A stretch of 64,000 nucleotides of DNA from JAGQVA01 sp041391725 (GCA_041391725.1 JAWKNL010000007.1:62001-126000); one strand, 5' to 3'. Shown: positions 55,901 to 64,000, counted from the first letter of the stretch. Notes: generated by a model not told the origin, from the letters alone. Numbers and translations are program-made.

Positions 55901-56911
55901 TGTCTGAGAATCACCTTCAGGTCGGGTGAAGGTATGGGAGATCGCACCTGTTTTCGAAGTACTTTCTTTTGATCCATCACCAAAGTTCCAGACAAATCGA
56001 TCGGGGGCAGCAGAAGTATCTGCAACGAAGGATATAGTATAAGTTGAATTGTCTTTACCGGCTTCACTATGGTTAATGGCAGTAATGGCAGGACATGCTA
56101 CCGGTGGTTGTTTGACTGCGGGAGGAATTTTGACTGAAACCGATGCTTCAGATTCACAGCCTGCTCCGGCGCCCTTTGCCCTGACGGATATTTCTACTTC
56201 CGATTCTTTTTCCTCTGACCGGGGAAAGGTAAAAGAGAAGTCTGGTGTCTTAGTTGTCTGCGCCTCACCATTTTCGCCCACTTTCCATACATAAGAAACT
56301 ATCGCACCACCATCAGTTTGGGCCTGAAAATCAACAGAAAGCGAATTTTCATTTAAATCTTCTCTTACTATATCCAATCCGGTGAGTTCGGCACAAGGCA
56401 GAAAAACCTGCATGGGCTTACCGCTCATAGGGTATTTATTTCGCGGGAGTTTGGCTTCCGCTACAATCAGCGTCCACCCGGTTTTTTCCCCAGCCGTGCG
56501 CTCGTTGGTAGCGTCGAGTGAGCGTTTTTCTTCCAGCAGTTGCCAGTGGTCGCGCAGGATTACACTCCCGTCTTCCTCAATAAAAAATCCCTTTTCTCTG
56601 TCGAGCGCGATTCCAAATACTTTGGTTGTTTTGGCTTCTTTCTGGTTGTTGACGCGAATCCGCTCAAAATAATACCCGCCAATGACCGTAAAATACCGGT
56701 CTTCGTCTTCGGGGGGAAGTTCTGTATTTTCGACAATCGCGCCGATCAGTTGACGGGTATCAAAATCTTCGGGCGAAGGGGAGGTACTGGTGGTAAAGAT
56801 TACCCCATAGTCCAGAAATCCGGAGGATTCATCCTGTGGGGTAATGGCGCCGGAAACGATAGTTGATCGTTCGGTAAGTCCGGAGGGTATGGAAATGGGA
56901 ATCAGTCTCAT
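49937..56911 (-). CDS. giant PKD-like repeat protein in eCIS locus
   Basis: This 2324-residue protein has a unique N-terminal domain (about 1-200, MRLIPISIPSGLTERSTIV at the start, FTVIGGYYFERIR inside). About 23 tandem PKD-like units of roughly 90 residues follow. Each unit opens with CPxI, carries a variant of WNWGDG at its centre and closes with GPGxC before the next CP, so there are two Cys per unit and the last residue is Cys. There is no signal peptide and no type IX sorting domain, so it stays in the cytoplasm until particle assembly or lysis. Flanked by the AAA+ ATPase (2 nt) and ParA (30 nt), it may be a fibre, a surface sheath component or a giant cargo. No member of this exact architecture is known to me. 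Confidence 0.85.
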   Translation of the reverse strand: MRLIPISIPSGLTERSTIVSGAITPQDESSGFLDYGVIFTTSTSPSPEDFDTRQLIGAIVENTELPPEDEDRYFTVIGGYYFERIRVNNQKEAKTTKVFGIALDREKGFFIEEDGSVILRDHWQLLEEKRSLDATNERTAGEKTGWTLIVAEAKLPRNKYPMSGKPMQVFLPCAELTGLDIVREDLNENSLSVDFQAQTDGGAIVSYVWKVGENGEAQTTKTPDFSFTFPRSEEKESEVEISVRAKGAGAGCESEASVSVKIPPAVKQPPVACPAITAINHSEAGKDNSTYTISFVADTSAAPDRFVWNFGDGSKESTSKTGAISHTFTRPEGDSQTLDVSLSIEGPGECRDETSVSVVIPPAVQKPACPAFTSITFETEEIETQALAFTFTVHFDGPAPAQFIWETGIRGESFSTREPVFTHIYKQPGGKPEKRKISVIMEGPGECSDSGELEFVLPGICPILSGISFDLLSGAGSAHQDVQFRAMVEGPAAEVYIWNFGDGKPALTTDSGMPVHRYEKKGGMPSKYKVSVVAQGPGECHAETSVECEIPGICPHLTEIRQTPGVQHIDTQEVTFTVIADGPAPESFEWIFGDESEPLISTEATVSHVYSRPSAKPSLLQVQVSAKGPGECFAVLRDYVEIPGTCPAIDEIVVGADPQEEKSQKITFTAQTRGPQPETYTWDISDGTERIVMKSPVLEHVFNRPAGKAREYEVKLTINGPGNCIDGKKVFVTIEGRCPVITEVMVENVSADARTFTCLFTALGNDLKSDQYKWNFGDGTPEENTAQPQIRHTFNRPIGRSASRKVVVSGSGPDSCAVSASVMVEVPFVCPELDQILINTKPPGANGMEVGFEVKMNLPEPAPQFYVWDFGDGSKPVTTVLPKVNHLFPRPEGDTGKYLVKVSVTGPETCSSSGEVSIYVPGVCPVMSDIQVVTNLRNDALEVTLKPVVSGPSPDGYKVKWGDGYSRPEVLVQPPFVNVYPRPSGDDITRKIEVFSFGPGQCRASREIEVTIPAQCPVITNVRQSVKAQDLLKHTIQLELTLEGPLPEKFIWEWMDGSPAEETTTPVHAHTFDRLAGRDQELLVNVRLQGPGKCTYSEPVLLTIPGSCPKIVNIQKEIVVADAATQTWKMKAVTTGHVPDAFVWNWGDGSKPEITPGNEVNHVFTRKPGDDKTRVVSVTAKGAGGCETMAETTVEIPGICPKLRKLTLTAGKLEKNSQTVSAAVMVEGPAPETFFWNWGDGSEISSTSAPTASHVYERKPGDDKIYSVIVSAKGPEGCQSGVSADMEIPGVCPSIVKIVPTTENPEAEYQEIQFEVILDGPLPGQITWDWGDGTALTRTAGTKAVHRYRRLPGDAVDYPVQVMPEGPESCRCEAMISVSVPGICPELKEVKTTLIQTTRTHQQIRATAIATAAKPDAYLWNWGDGSAVEETTSPESQHEYLRPEGDDKVFALSVSTRGPGSCIQTKSVDISVEGVCPVVQKINQKQTVEKLTQKVIFSLVMEGPKPVSFVWNWGDGTKSITTAVPEAEHIFQRPMGDDIFVETVVTVQGPGKKCSTSASARIKVLGVCPMVEDMKVETVTSARLYEEVRVTLTIDGPKPEKIRFDWGDRSEPLIHEELSAVHRYVRVPGEDKKYYITARLKGPGGCENEDETSVNIAALCPVVETIQAEPVEPAILRKTFQFDVVIDGPEPAFFEWNWGDGTPPEKTSHPYARHSYTRSFGEDANYQVAVNCLGPGKCRVSGQTAVMVEGVCPSVVSLSAEPLPPAGPDQSVWFTVQCAEGPVPESYQWNWGDGTSDESAVARVKHTFKRPYGENKDFTVSVTALGPKTCQSVASTVATVQGWCPENIKLHHSRKSLSSGIQEMLFTAETDGPPPAIYLWEFGDGSPVQETRVPQIVYPYRRLPGDDRNYEVSVTVKGPGPCSISADGVVKVEGVCPAIQSIDHQLIPSSDEKQQVRVWVEVTGPVEGGEYHWEWGNGKSSVTTAPEATGEYARKYGSDQQFLVSVALKGPQSCACNAVTQVYVPGMCPKLIYLGTDFGEYNRQYQDVTVNFDIEGEAPESYGWYWGDGQTFGADGLIGTHRYKRPLQDTDYPVKIVCNGPGYCGEEQCVVIQIEGSCPKITRLMVSYCGDSTEGQEVRVFAQTRRPGEYTYEWNWGDGSRIEKTHEPVAKHFYKFAHGKPIDYAVSVTVSGEVRQHEEDGCEDIPCSHTEKTTVHIAGHCPVIVSVRPVLGKADRTSQKIRLIAVTRGAQPARYTWDWGDASPRETTSVPYAEHLFRKDHDGPRTYSVRVIAWGPASAKGGKECQAQYEVLIRLEGEEVKIDC

Positions 56912-56941
56912 GGCCAGAGGATTAATTCGGAGGTGAAAAGT

Positions 56942-57709
56942 TTATTTATTGAGTCTGCCCAGCACTTCCTGAGCGAGTTGCATATAGTCAAATGCGCCGT
57001 TGCTGGTGTTGTCGAACCGGAAAATATCCTGTCCCCATTCCTGAGCCTGAGCCAGGCTGATATTGGTTCGGATGCTGGTTTCGAAGACCAGATTTCCGTA
57101 TTCGGCATTGAGCTGGTCCAACACGTTTCGGTTCATCGATTTGCGTTGGTCAAACCGGGTAAGCACAAACCCCAGAATTTCCAGACCGGGATTGAGCTGT
57201 TTTTTAACTTTCTGAAAAGTTTTCATAAAACTGTGCACTCCCCGTAGCGGGAGAAATTCTGCCTGAAGCGGCATAAGCACGAAGTCGCTGGCATTCAGCG
57301 CGTTGATGGTAAGCAGATTGATCGCAGGCGGGCAGTCGATGATCAGAAAGTCATATTTTTCCTCCAGCGGCTGCAGCATGGTTTTTAATACCCGCTCGCG
57401 GTTATATACACTCACCAGTTCCAGTTCAATTCCGGCGAGATCGAGGGAGGCGGGGATAAGCGGAATATCCCCCGAATAAATCAGGGCGCGGTCTATATCA
57501 GCTTCTTCTCCGTCAAACTCCTGGCGCAAAAGCTCATACAGACTGGGCGTCGGGTCCTCAAAACCCAATGCCTGCGTCATATTGGCCTGAGGGTCGAGAT
57601 CCAGCAGGAGCACATTTTTCCCCAACTGGCGAAGACCTGCTCCGAGATTGATGGCTGTGGTGGTTTTTCCTGATCCACCCTTTTGTATGGCAACTGCGAT
57701 CGTGATCAT
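56942..57709 (-). CDS. ParA/Soj-like ATPase in eCIS locus
   Basis: This 255-residue protein has the deviant Walker A KGGSGKTTTAINLG with the signature Lys, LLLDLDPQANMTQALG, and Walker B FLIIDCPPAINLLTINAL. ParA-type ATPases position cargo such as plasmids, chromosomes or protein assemblies on the nucleoid. There is no parB and no parS-like repeat nearby. The gene sits between the DUF4157 and PKD genes, 15 nt and 30 nt away. A role in positioning the injection particles is an inference. Confidence 0.9.
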   Translation of the reverse strand: MITIAVAIQKGGSGKTTTAINLGAGLRQLGKNVLLLDLDPQANMTQALGFEDPTPSLYELLRQEFDGEEADIDRALIYSGDIPLIPASLDLAGIELELVSVYNRERVLKTMLQPLEEKYDFLIIDCPPAINLLTINALNASDFVLMPLQAEFLPLRGVHSFMKTFQKVKKQLNPGLEILGFVLTRFDQRKSMNRNVLDQLNAEYGNLVFETSIRTNISLAQAQEWGQDIFRFDNTSNGAFDYMQLAQEVLGRLNK

Positions 57710-57724
57710 TTGCTTTTTTATCTG

Positions 57725-59578
57725 TTAGAACCCGCCGCCTATTTGAATCCCCCCAAAAAAACCGGGGGTTTCCTCCTGCAGAATTCTGGGAAAAAACCGG
57801 TCATCCCGTTCCACAGGAGCCATTACCCCGAACCCGCCCTGTATCCAGAAATGGTTGTTTTGGGTACGAATGGGCAGGGCAATTCCCAATGGAATTTTCA
57901 TAGGACCATATGCGGAGGCTTCTATATTTCGAAGTGGACTGAACGGCGACTGATTTATCGTTACCGGTGTGCGGTTTTGTATTCGATCAAGTTCTGAATC
58001 GATATTTGCGGGTGCCTTCTGCAAAACCGCATCCCACCACCGATCTGAAAAATCAGGTTTTCTGAAATAGCGGACCAACTTTTTCATAAATGTATTTTCC
58101 AGCATGGTTTTTCTTTCTGCCGGAGTAGTAGCCAGCAGAGAAATCAACAAATCGGTAGATAACTGCCGGACTACCAGGGCAGCTAGTTTTCTGGCAATTT
58201 CAAAATTATGTGCCCCCGGATGATCTTTGGCCATTTTAGCGTGTGATCCTTCGGCAGATTTTTCTTTTACCGCTTCCGCCTGCTGGTGAAAATAATCCTT
58301 CATACCTGCCCCACTGATACTTTCACTGATGGTATATATGCTGTCGCTCGTACCGCCGACGCTACCGGAAATCAATTCGTTTCCATGCCGCGAATCTGAC
58401 TGGATCAGTTCCACAAAATTGGAATGCGCAAAAAAATCCTCAACAGTATGAAACGCATTTCCGGCATAAATCATTTTGTGTTCGTCTGTGCTTTCTTTCT
58501 GATCGTAGTCTTCTGCCAGCTTATAAATTTGCGATCTTATATAATCCAAAGGAGAGGTGTCAGGATGCCGCAGGTCGTTGTATTTGAATTTCGTGTTCAC
58601 CCCTCTTGTCCGCCATTTGCCACTTTGGATGTCATAAATAAAGTTGTCAAAGTGTTCTTCCGCCTTATAACCCCCGAAATTACTATTCTGATTGAGCAAA
58701 AAAGCATTGCCCGCTTTGGGCACCTGGCTGTAGTCGCGCTGGGTATTTCCTTTGTGAATGCCTTTGATCTGCCCGGCATTAAACCTCAATTCTCCGGTTT
58801 TGCCTGACTGCTGTATAAGTAAAATTTGTTCTTTTGTCAGCCCATATCTTTTTGCTGCATCTTCCTGCTTTTCGGGAGTATCTGCCTGGGAAATAAATGC
58901 AATATCTCCCGCACCCAAACCGGCATTGTGCAGGGCATATTCTTCAATCTGATGATGGCCTGTATCGCTGAAACGGGAAATCATGGGTTTTTCTGCCGCA
59001 GAAAAATCTCCCCCCGTCTGCTGAACCACATGGGTAAGTTCATGTGCCAGCAATTCTTTCCCCTTAGGGCTTTCCGGCTGGTAGTTTCCTGCTTTGAAGT
59101 AAATATCTTTTCCGTGGGTAAATGCCTCAGCGCTGAGATCATGATTCATCTGATGAGCCTCGCTTCCGGTGTGTACCCTGACGCCGCCAAAATCCTGCCC
59201 AAAGGAAGATTCCATCTCCGAACGGGTAGTCTGGCTCATTTCACTTCCTCCTCCGCTATTTTTCTCCAGTGATCGTTGTATATCCTCACTCGCGTATTCG
59301 GTTTTGCCAGTGGATTTCATCTGGATGGGAGACTGATACATCTGATCCTCATCGCTTACAAACCCTTCGGGATAGTCTCTTTTTGTCAGAACCTTTTTCG
59401 CCATAGCATCCGCTTCCTGCTCGTATTTATCTCCGGGCTGACTAATCGTAAGTTTGGTCTGAACGGGGATATTGACTTTTGGGAAAAAGGGTGTGTCCCC
59501 GGTTTCCTTTCCTCCGAAGGCAGGTTTGAATTTTTTACTTTCTTCCTGGCGTATTTTATGTTCGGCTGAATAAGTCAT
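57725..59578 (-). CDS. DUF4157 - HET-C-like protein, candidate eCIS toxin cargo
   Basis: The ATG at 59578 (MTYSAEHKIRQEESKK) gives 617 residues; upstream codons overlap the previous gene. The DUF4157 domain (about 60-200) has SSFGQDFGGVRVHTG, AEAFTHGKDIYF and the zincin motif LLAHELTHVVQQ. This domain marks many eCIS-associated toxins. The C-terminal part (about 210-617) contains AGNAFHTVEDFFAHSNFVEL and HNFEIARKLAALVVRQLSTDLL, resembling HET-C, the fungal heterokaryon-incompatibility protein also found in bacterial effectors. It is rich in His and may bind zinc. It lies 32 nt after the tape-measure gene, fitting a payload loaded into the particle. Confidence 0.82.
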   Translation of the reverse strand: MTYSAEHKIRQEESKKFKPAFGGKETGDTPFFPKVNIPVQTKLTISQPGDKYEQEADAMAKKVLTKRDYPEGFVSDEDQMYQSPIQMKSTGKTEYASEDIQRSLEKNSGGGSEMSQTTRSEMESSFGQDFGGVRVHTGSEAHQMNHDLSAEAFTHGKDIYFKAGNYQPESPKGKELLAHELTHVVQQTGGDFSAAEKPMISRFSDTGHHQIEEYALHNAGLGAGDIAFISQADTPEKQEDAAKRYGLTKEQILLIQQSGKTGELRFNAGQIKGIHKGNTQRDYSQVPKAGNAFLLNQNSNFGGYKAEEHFDNFIYDIQSGKWRTRGVNTKFKYNDLRHPDTSPLDYIRSQIYKLAEDYDQKESTDEHKMIYAGNAFHTVEDFFAHSNFVELIQSDSRHGNELISGSVGGTSDSIYTISESISGAGMKDYFHQQAEAVKEKSAEGSHAKMAKDHPGAHNFEIARKLAALVVRQLSTDLLISLLATTPAERKTMLENTFMKKLVRYFRKPDFSDRWWDAVLQKAPANIDSELDRIQNRTPVTINQSPFSPLRNIEASAYGPMKIPLGIALPIRTQNNHFWIQGGFGVMAPVERDDRFFPRILQEETPGFFGGIQIGGGF

Positions 59579-59610
59579 AACACTCGTTTTTTCTGACTGC
59601 AATCTGAATT

Positions 59611-61156
59611 TTAATTCCAATCGACATTTAATAAATCTGGCATCCACGATAGTTGTATCCGGCTGACTCCCCAGGGCAATTGACCCAGTAAAACGTCCTG
59701 GGGCTTTTGTTCCACAAACAGCTTCCAGCCAGAACCCATAAAAATCAGTTTTCCCTCTCTCAACAGAAAGTTGTGCCGCAATCCGTCGGGACTGGTATTT
59801 TTTAAGGCCTTCCAGTGTCCGACAACTGCACGAAGCAGGGTATCGGTCTCTTCAATTTCTTTTTCAGAAGGAGCGTATTCATACAATACAGGCACACCCA
59901 GCGGCAATCCGCAGAGTATTTTATTGAGCACCAGCGTATGTTCTGCAAATTGGGTTTCCCCTGCGCAGAGAAACTGTGTCAGCAGCACCGCACGTTCTCT
60001 GCTTTCCTCATTTTGAAATTTACCATCAGTCAGCAGTCGCAGTTCCTGAAAATAATTGGGGAGAAAGGGGTGCATCAACACGAGTCCGGCATTTTCAATA
60101 TAGATTTCCGTTCCTTCTTCCGGTTTGGCTTTGTTGTCTTTTTTTTCAGAAAGTGCCTTTTCAGGGAAATTGGTTTCCGAAAAACTGTCATTCAATTCAT
60201 CATTCGGATTTTTTTCGGGGAAATCAGTTTTAGGGGAGAAATTATTTTGGGTAATCATTTTTTTCTTCCCTTCCGGGTTTTCGTTCACCCATTCCCTCAA
60301 CAGAGGAATAAGCAACGTTATTTGCCGATCAGCTTTTCGTTCATGTTCTTTCAAATAAGCCAACAATCCGGAAGTCATTTCCCTATCAGAAATGTAAAAT
60401 TCCCTTTTGAAGTCATACAACCATTTCGCAACTACTTCCCTGTCCGTTTTACCGGAAAGAGAATCCAGTACGCCATAAAAATACAGGGTGCGTGTGATCC
60501 ATTCCCGAATAGCTGAAGATGGTTTTTTAGCAACAGACAGGATATGAAAGAAAATCACTGCCCAGGTTTCATTGTCCAGAATAGCGGGAAGCACAGGCAA
60601 TTTTTCCCCGATTACCTTCTTCAATCCGTCGCCTGCCTGATGGAAAAACCGTGTTTGCGCGCTTTCATTTTCCCTAAGCAATGCGACAATAACCTCAATT
60701 TCTTTTGCATGACCGAATAAATAACCAACCAGCACATCCAGCCAGTTTTTCCAGTCTTCAATCTTTATCCACCAGGGGAAAAATCCCTTCTCCAAAAAAT
60801 AACAAAAGGCTTCAACCAGACTCATCTGCATGGAAAAAATGCCTTCGCCTGCATTCTTCTTCACCATTGAGAGGCCTGCCAGTTTTTCCCTGAGTTCGGC
60901 TTCGACCTGCGGCAGAATCTGCGTTATCATGGATTCTTCCAGTTGTGCCGGGTCAAGCCTGCCTGCATCAATTTCCAGCCCGTCGAGGCGAATAACAGTA
61001 TCAGGCCCAACCATCTGGTCAAACAAACGCTCCAGCCGGGGAATCACACGGTTTCGGAAAACTGGACTCCTGTTGAAAGTGGGCAAATGCATCTTCTGCA
61101 CGGGGAACACCCAGTTCGACGATTTGTTTACCGATGATGTGATTCTGGACAGACAT
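59611..61156 (-). CDS. contractile injection system tape-measure-family protein (frameshifted)
   Basis: The family N-terminus is seen in two frames. MSVQNHIIGKQIVELG starts at the ATG 61156 and continues VPRAEDAFAHFQQESS; then, after removal of one T near 61060, FRNRVIPRLERLFDQMVGPDTVIRLDGLEIDAG follows. This is the conserved start of the CIS tape-measure proteins of Bacteroidota. The rest is helical, with a charged low-complexity linker (about 310-365) and a conserved end (LMHPFLPNYFQELRLL, FAEHTLVLNKILCGLP, LLREGKLIFMGSGWKLFVEQKPQDVLL). The repaired length is 514 residues. Tape-measure function in setting particle length is known from the family name; I have not seen direct evidence in this sequence. 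Confidence 0.78.
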
Positions 61157-61169
61157 TCAGTCAAAAAGA

Positions 61170-63976
61170 AATTGTTGTATGGAAATTGGTTCACCAAGAA
61201 GGAACACTGGTCAGCTTTGTTTTATGCAAAACATTTCAGCAGCCGGTTGGTCGATACACCTGCTTCAGTAGCTTTTTCAGGTATGCTGCACTCCAGTTTT
61301 TTTCACAGATGCAGCACTAAGGCCGTAATCGGCCCAGCCTAGCAGCTTCGCTGGTGATGATTTCCCGGCCTCAGTAGGCAGGGCCGTGTGGGGGTAGTTT
61401 CCATTGATCCGGTCAAGGTTAAGAGGAGGAAAATCAGTTGAAGCATATGTCCGTAATCTGATTGCTTGGTCTGGTCGCCCGTTTATAGACAGATTTTAGT
61501 TTGCCTGCGGTATCGCGAGTATTAAGTGCAGAGGCAGCCAGCTTTGCCGGTGTCGGACATCAGCCTCTGCACTGACTGGATAGGTGCGGCTCCGCTGATA
61601 ATCGCCTCCCTGATTAAAGGCAAAAACCGCTTTCACCCTACCCTGTTCCCTTTCGGGGAAAATATCGAGGCTGGTTTTTCTTTTTTCTTCCGGAGCTGTT
61701 TGCGCTTCGGCTTCTGAATCTTTCGGCAAAAAGCGCGCCTTGGGATTTGACCACCCCTAACCCCGGATTACAGGGAGAATAATCGGCGGGACAGTAACTT
61801 CCAATATCCACCACAGGCCCCGGATCAGATATATAACGATAAAGAATCAATTCGACTGACCTTTCCATTGGCCGAGGCGGTAGCTTCAATACTTCCGCCG
61901 TAAAAGCATCATTTCCCTTTACGGGCGTTGGCGACGAGTTCATACCTACCTTTTTTCGGTAAGACCTTTCGAAGGAACAATTCTTCGCGGGTAGAGCCGT
62001 CGCCCTTCGTCTGACTCGGCGTAATTTTGGTTTCAATTACGGTCTGCTCGCCTTTCCTGCGAAGCTCAACCGTGGCATTTCCAAAATAATACTTCTCTTC
62101 ATCAAAAACATATCTCTATTTTTTGCCTTCGGCTCACTGTAATAGTTTGTCCTTCCGATTCCAGATTCAGGCAGCAGGTGAGTTTTCCTTTAATGGTAAA
62201 GTTTGTGTTGTTACCACATCGTCATCAAATCCCGGACAGCGGGGATCGGCCAGAAGTATCAGCGTATCGCCGGGGGCTACGCCATTGAGGTGCTCCATGC
62301 CGGTCAGGTGATCGACATAGTCTTTATACAATAGCGGATTAGGAATCGGATCGCGGACTTCGTCGATGGAAGGTGCCAGGTAAAATAAAACTACATCAAA
62401 ATCGAGGTTAAACATCATCCGCGATGCACGAAGAAATTCCATCACTTCACCGGGTGTTTTTCCCAGGTGGCCTTCGATCTGGTAAAAGGATTTTTGCTGA
62501 AGGTCAAACCGGAGCGGCGCGTTCTGGTAGTTATCGCCCTTTACCTGAACTGACCGGTGAAAAGACAGCGGTGTTTCAGGGGTGTGGTCTTACGTGAAGG
62601 GCCGCCATAGTTCAGGAATGTATATAAAGCCGCTGTAGTGTCGGGCCACTGGGTGGTCAAAACGGAATGGCCTGCTCACCCAGGGCATAGCGCCCGTCCG
62701 GCCGGGGGTAACCCTGATATCCGGCATCGCGGAAAGGTCGCCGCAGGTGGCCACGGTTTCCATATCAAAATACATCACTCATGTACAGATCGCAGAAAGA
62801 GAACGGGTATAATCCTAGTCCCGATACATCTGATTGCGAACTACGGCAGGTTAAAATCATTGCGGAAGATCGTTCCGCCTTGGTTTTCCGGATGGATCAA
62901 ATCTCCGAATCATCGATGCTGGGGAAAACTGCCGGGGCTGGCAGGACTGAATCAGTCTGGCCCAGGCAACTTCACCTGTTGATTGCTACGACCAGATCGC
63001 GGATAAAATCGTAGTGATATTGATTATAATCGGAGGCATCTTTTCCTTCCGGAAATAATGCTGCAGCCGTCTAACATCTCGATCATAGGATCATCCTCCG
63101 CGCCCCCACACTTCTCTTCAGCGCTGGATATAATCCGCAAAAATTGACGCGTAAACCTTTCGTTGCGCTGCTTATTTTTGTCGAGCGACTTCCGTGGATT
63201 GGTGACATTTTGAGAGTTAATGATACCATAAGCATGGCGTGAATGTCATCCGTTCTGCCAATCGTTGCCAGGGGCGTGCAGTTTTCCGCCCGTTCTGATG
63301 GGCGATTCCATTTCAAAGGGCAGTATGAAACCGTAGGGAATATGCAGCATCCGGCCACCAGGGGCTGGATTTGGGAATACCAACGAGATCAGACTCATGT
63401 ACCAGCAAAGCTTTTATACTCAACCGATTCGCGCCCTCTTTTATTATTGTAAATCTATCATCCGGCAGGATTTCAGGCTTTCGTCCTGGGTTCTACATAT
63501 AGTACCAGCACATGGCTGCGGATATACTGTTCTTCCAGCGGGAATATTTTCAGGGCCTCCTTTTGCCTCTTCTTCCACTGCATTGGCCGGATTGGAACCA
63601 GTTCGTACACAGGCTCTTTACTGCGTCGCGCCAATAAGGGTAATCCATGGTTTTGTCGCTTCTCGCAAATCTTGTCAATGCCTTCGTATTTCCGGAACTG
63701 GGAATAGGTAAGGGCATTAATCTCAATCAGGTAGTCTTCATCGGAGGTATGCCCACCCGAACTGACTGCAATTACATGACCCTGGTCGAGTTTTTTTCCG
63801 TTAGGTGGTATAATGCGTGAAGTCCGCAGACAATACCCGTGCCGATGAGCCGCCGGTTTCTGGCCGGTGATCCTGTTGGTCGAGGAAGGTGCGCAGTTCA
63901 TTGAGCCGCGTCGGTCAACACCTGATTGTGACAAAACTGTATATAATGGAATTTCGCGCCGCTGCTTCGGCGGCAA
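61170..63976 (-). pseudogene. fragmented eCIS-associated protein gene (many frameshifts)
   Basis: On the minus strand, short conserved pieces follow one another in changing frames. At the N-terminal side are RLNELRTFLDQQD and RLIGTGIVCGLHA (63800-63920), then IIPPNGKKLDQGHVI, SDEDYLIEINAL and FRKYEGID. Later come KTPGEVMEFLRASRMMFNLD, HLTGMEHLNGV, GDTLILLADPRCPGFDDD, LTCCLNLESEGQTITV, FDEEKYYFGNATVELRRKG, PSQTKGDGSTREELF, VVDIGSYCPADYSPCNPG, VFAFNQGGDY and FPPLNLDRINGNYPH. The order fits one large protein (about 900 residues) that I associate with eCIS loci of Bacteroidota, where it precedes the tape-measure gene. At least six frame changes are needed. Increasing density toward 64000 suggests poor sequence at a contig end rather than biological decay. 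Confidence 0.6.
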
Positions 63977-64000
63977 TCAAATTTTTGTTTGTTATTTTCA

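Noticed and set aside
49937..56911. PKD protein as a secreted adhesin or type IX cargo
   Set aside because: There is no signal peptide and no sorting domain, and the gene is tightly packed between eCIS genes.

Overview
The window comes from a member of the Bacteroidota, probably a Saprospiria/Lewinella-type lineage (the phylum is secure, the class is a guess). Evidence: a GH18 protein ending in a type IX secretion sorting domain, GWxTD, DUF4296 and WbqC proteins, a HisH beginning KYNAGN, a fused hisB and hisIE, and several exact copies of the Bacteroidota -7 promoter element TAnnTTTG. Several genes carry single-base indels, mostly in short homopolymers. These look like long-read errors, and they become dense in the last 3 kb, which resembles a poorly polished contig end.

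Region 1 (1-8250): a histidine operon on the minus strand, hisG-D-C-B-(HD gene on the opposite strand)-H-A-F-IE, followed by the start of an FKBP-type lipoprotein. Upstream of hisG is a promoter, a 28-codon leader peptide with four His codons near its end, and a hairpin plus U-run. Together these look like classical translational attenuation.

Region 2 (8250-20530): housekeeping genes. They are an AddA/RecB-like helicase-nuclease, a GNAT acetyltransferase, topA, a secreted GH18 protein, a GT2 glycosyltransferase, ybaB, an LpxL-like acyltransferase, a GWxTD protein and a WbqC-like protein.

Region 3 (20490-28120): an accessory island. It holds four paralogous formylglycine-generating-enzyme-fold (FGE/C-type-lectin-fold) proteins and a roughly 1000-residue LRR-Roc-COR-CHAT protein, now split by two 1-nt deletions. 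Copies of a complex dispersed intergenic repeat lie among them. The 3' ends of FGE copies A and D differ at about 15 codons, all nonsynonymous, while the interleaved fixed codons are identical. That is the pattern left by a diversity-generating retroelement (DGR). No reverse transcriptase or template repeat is in the window. I read this as a sensor-effector conflict system: variable binding proteins coupled to a GTPase-gated caspase-like protease.

Region 4 (28160-36180): ribBA, a LytTR/LytS-type two-component pair, mutS2, a DUF4296 lipoprotein, folA, a DinB-like protein, smpB and tRNA-Ser(CGA).

Region 5 (36180-48550): an aldose-epimerase-like lipoprotein and a CHAT-NACHT-pentapeptide-repeat protein (NLR-like immune architecture). 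Next are two DUF3365 haem-motif lipoproteins flanking a Tat-exported enolase-superfamily protein, then a lipoprotein, an Mla-type lipid transporter (MlaE-F-D) and a cytochrome c/sugar-dehydrogenase fusion.

Region 6 (48600-64000): the downstream end of an extracellular contractile injection system (eCIS) locus. On the minus strand, in order of transcription, are a badly fragmented eCIS-associated protein gene, a tape-measure-family protein, a DUF4157 protein with a HET-C-like C-terminal region (candidate toxin cargo), a ParA-like ATPase, a 2324-residue protein with about 23 PKD-like repeats, and an AAA+ ATPase. Sheath, tube and baseplate genes are not visible and would be expected beyond position 64000.
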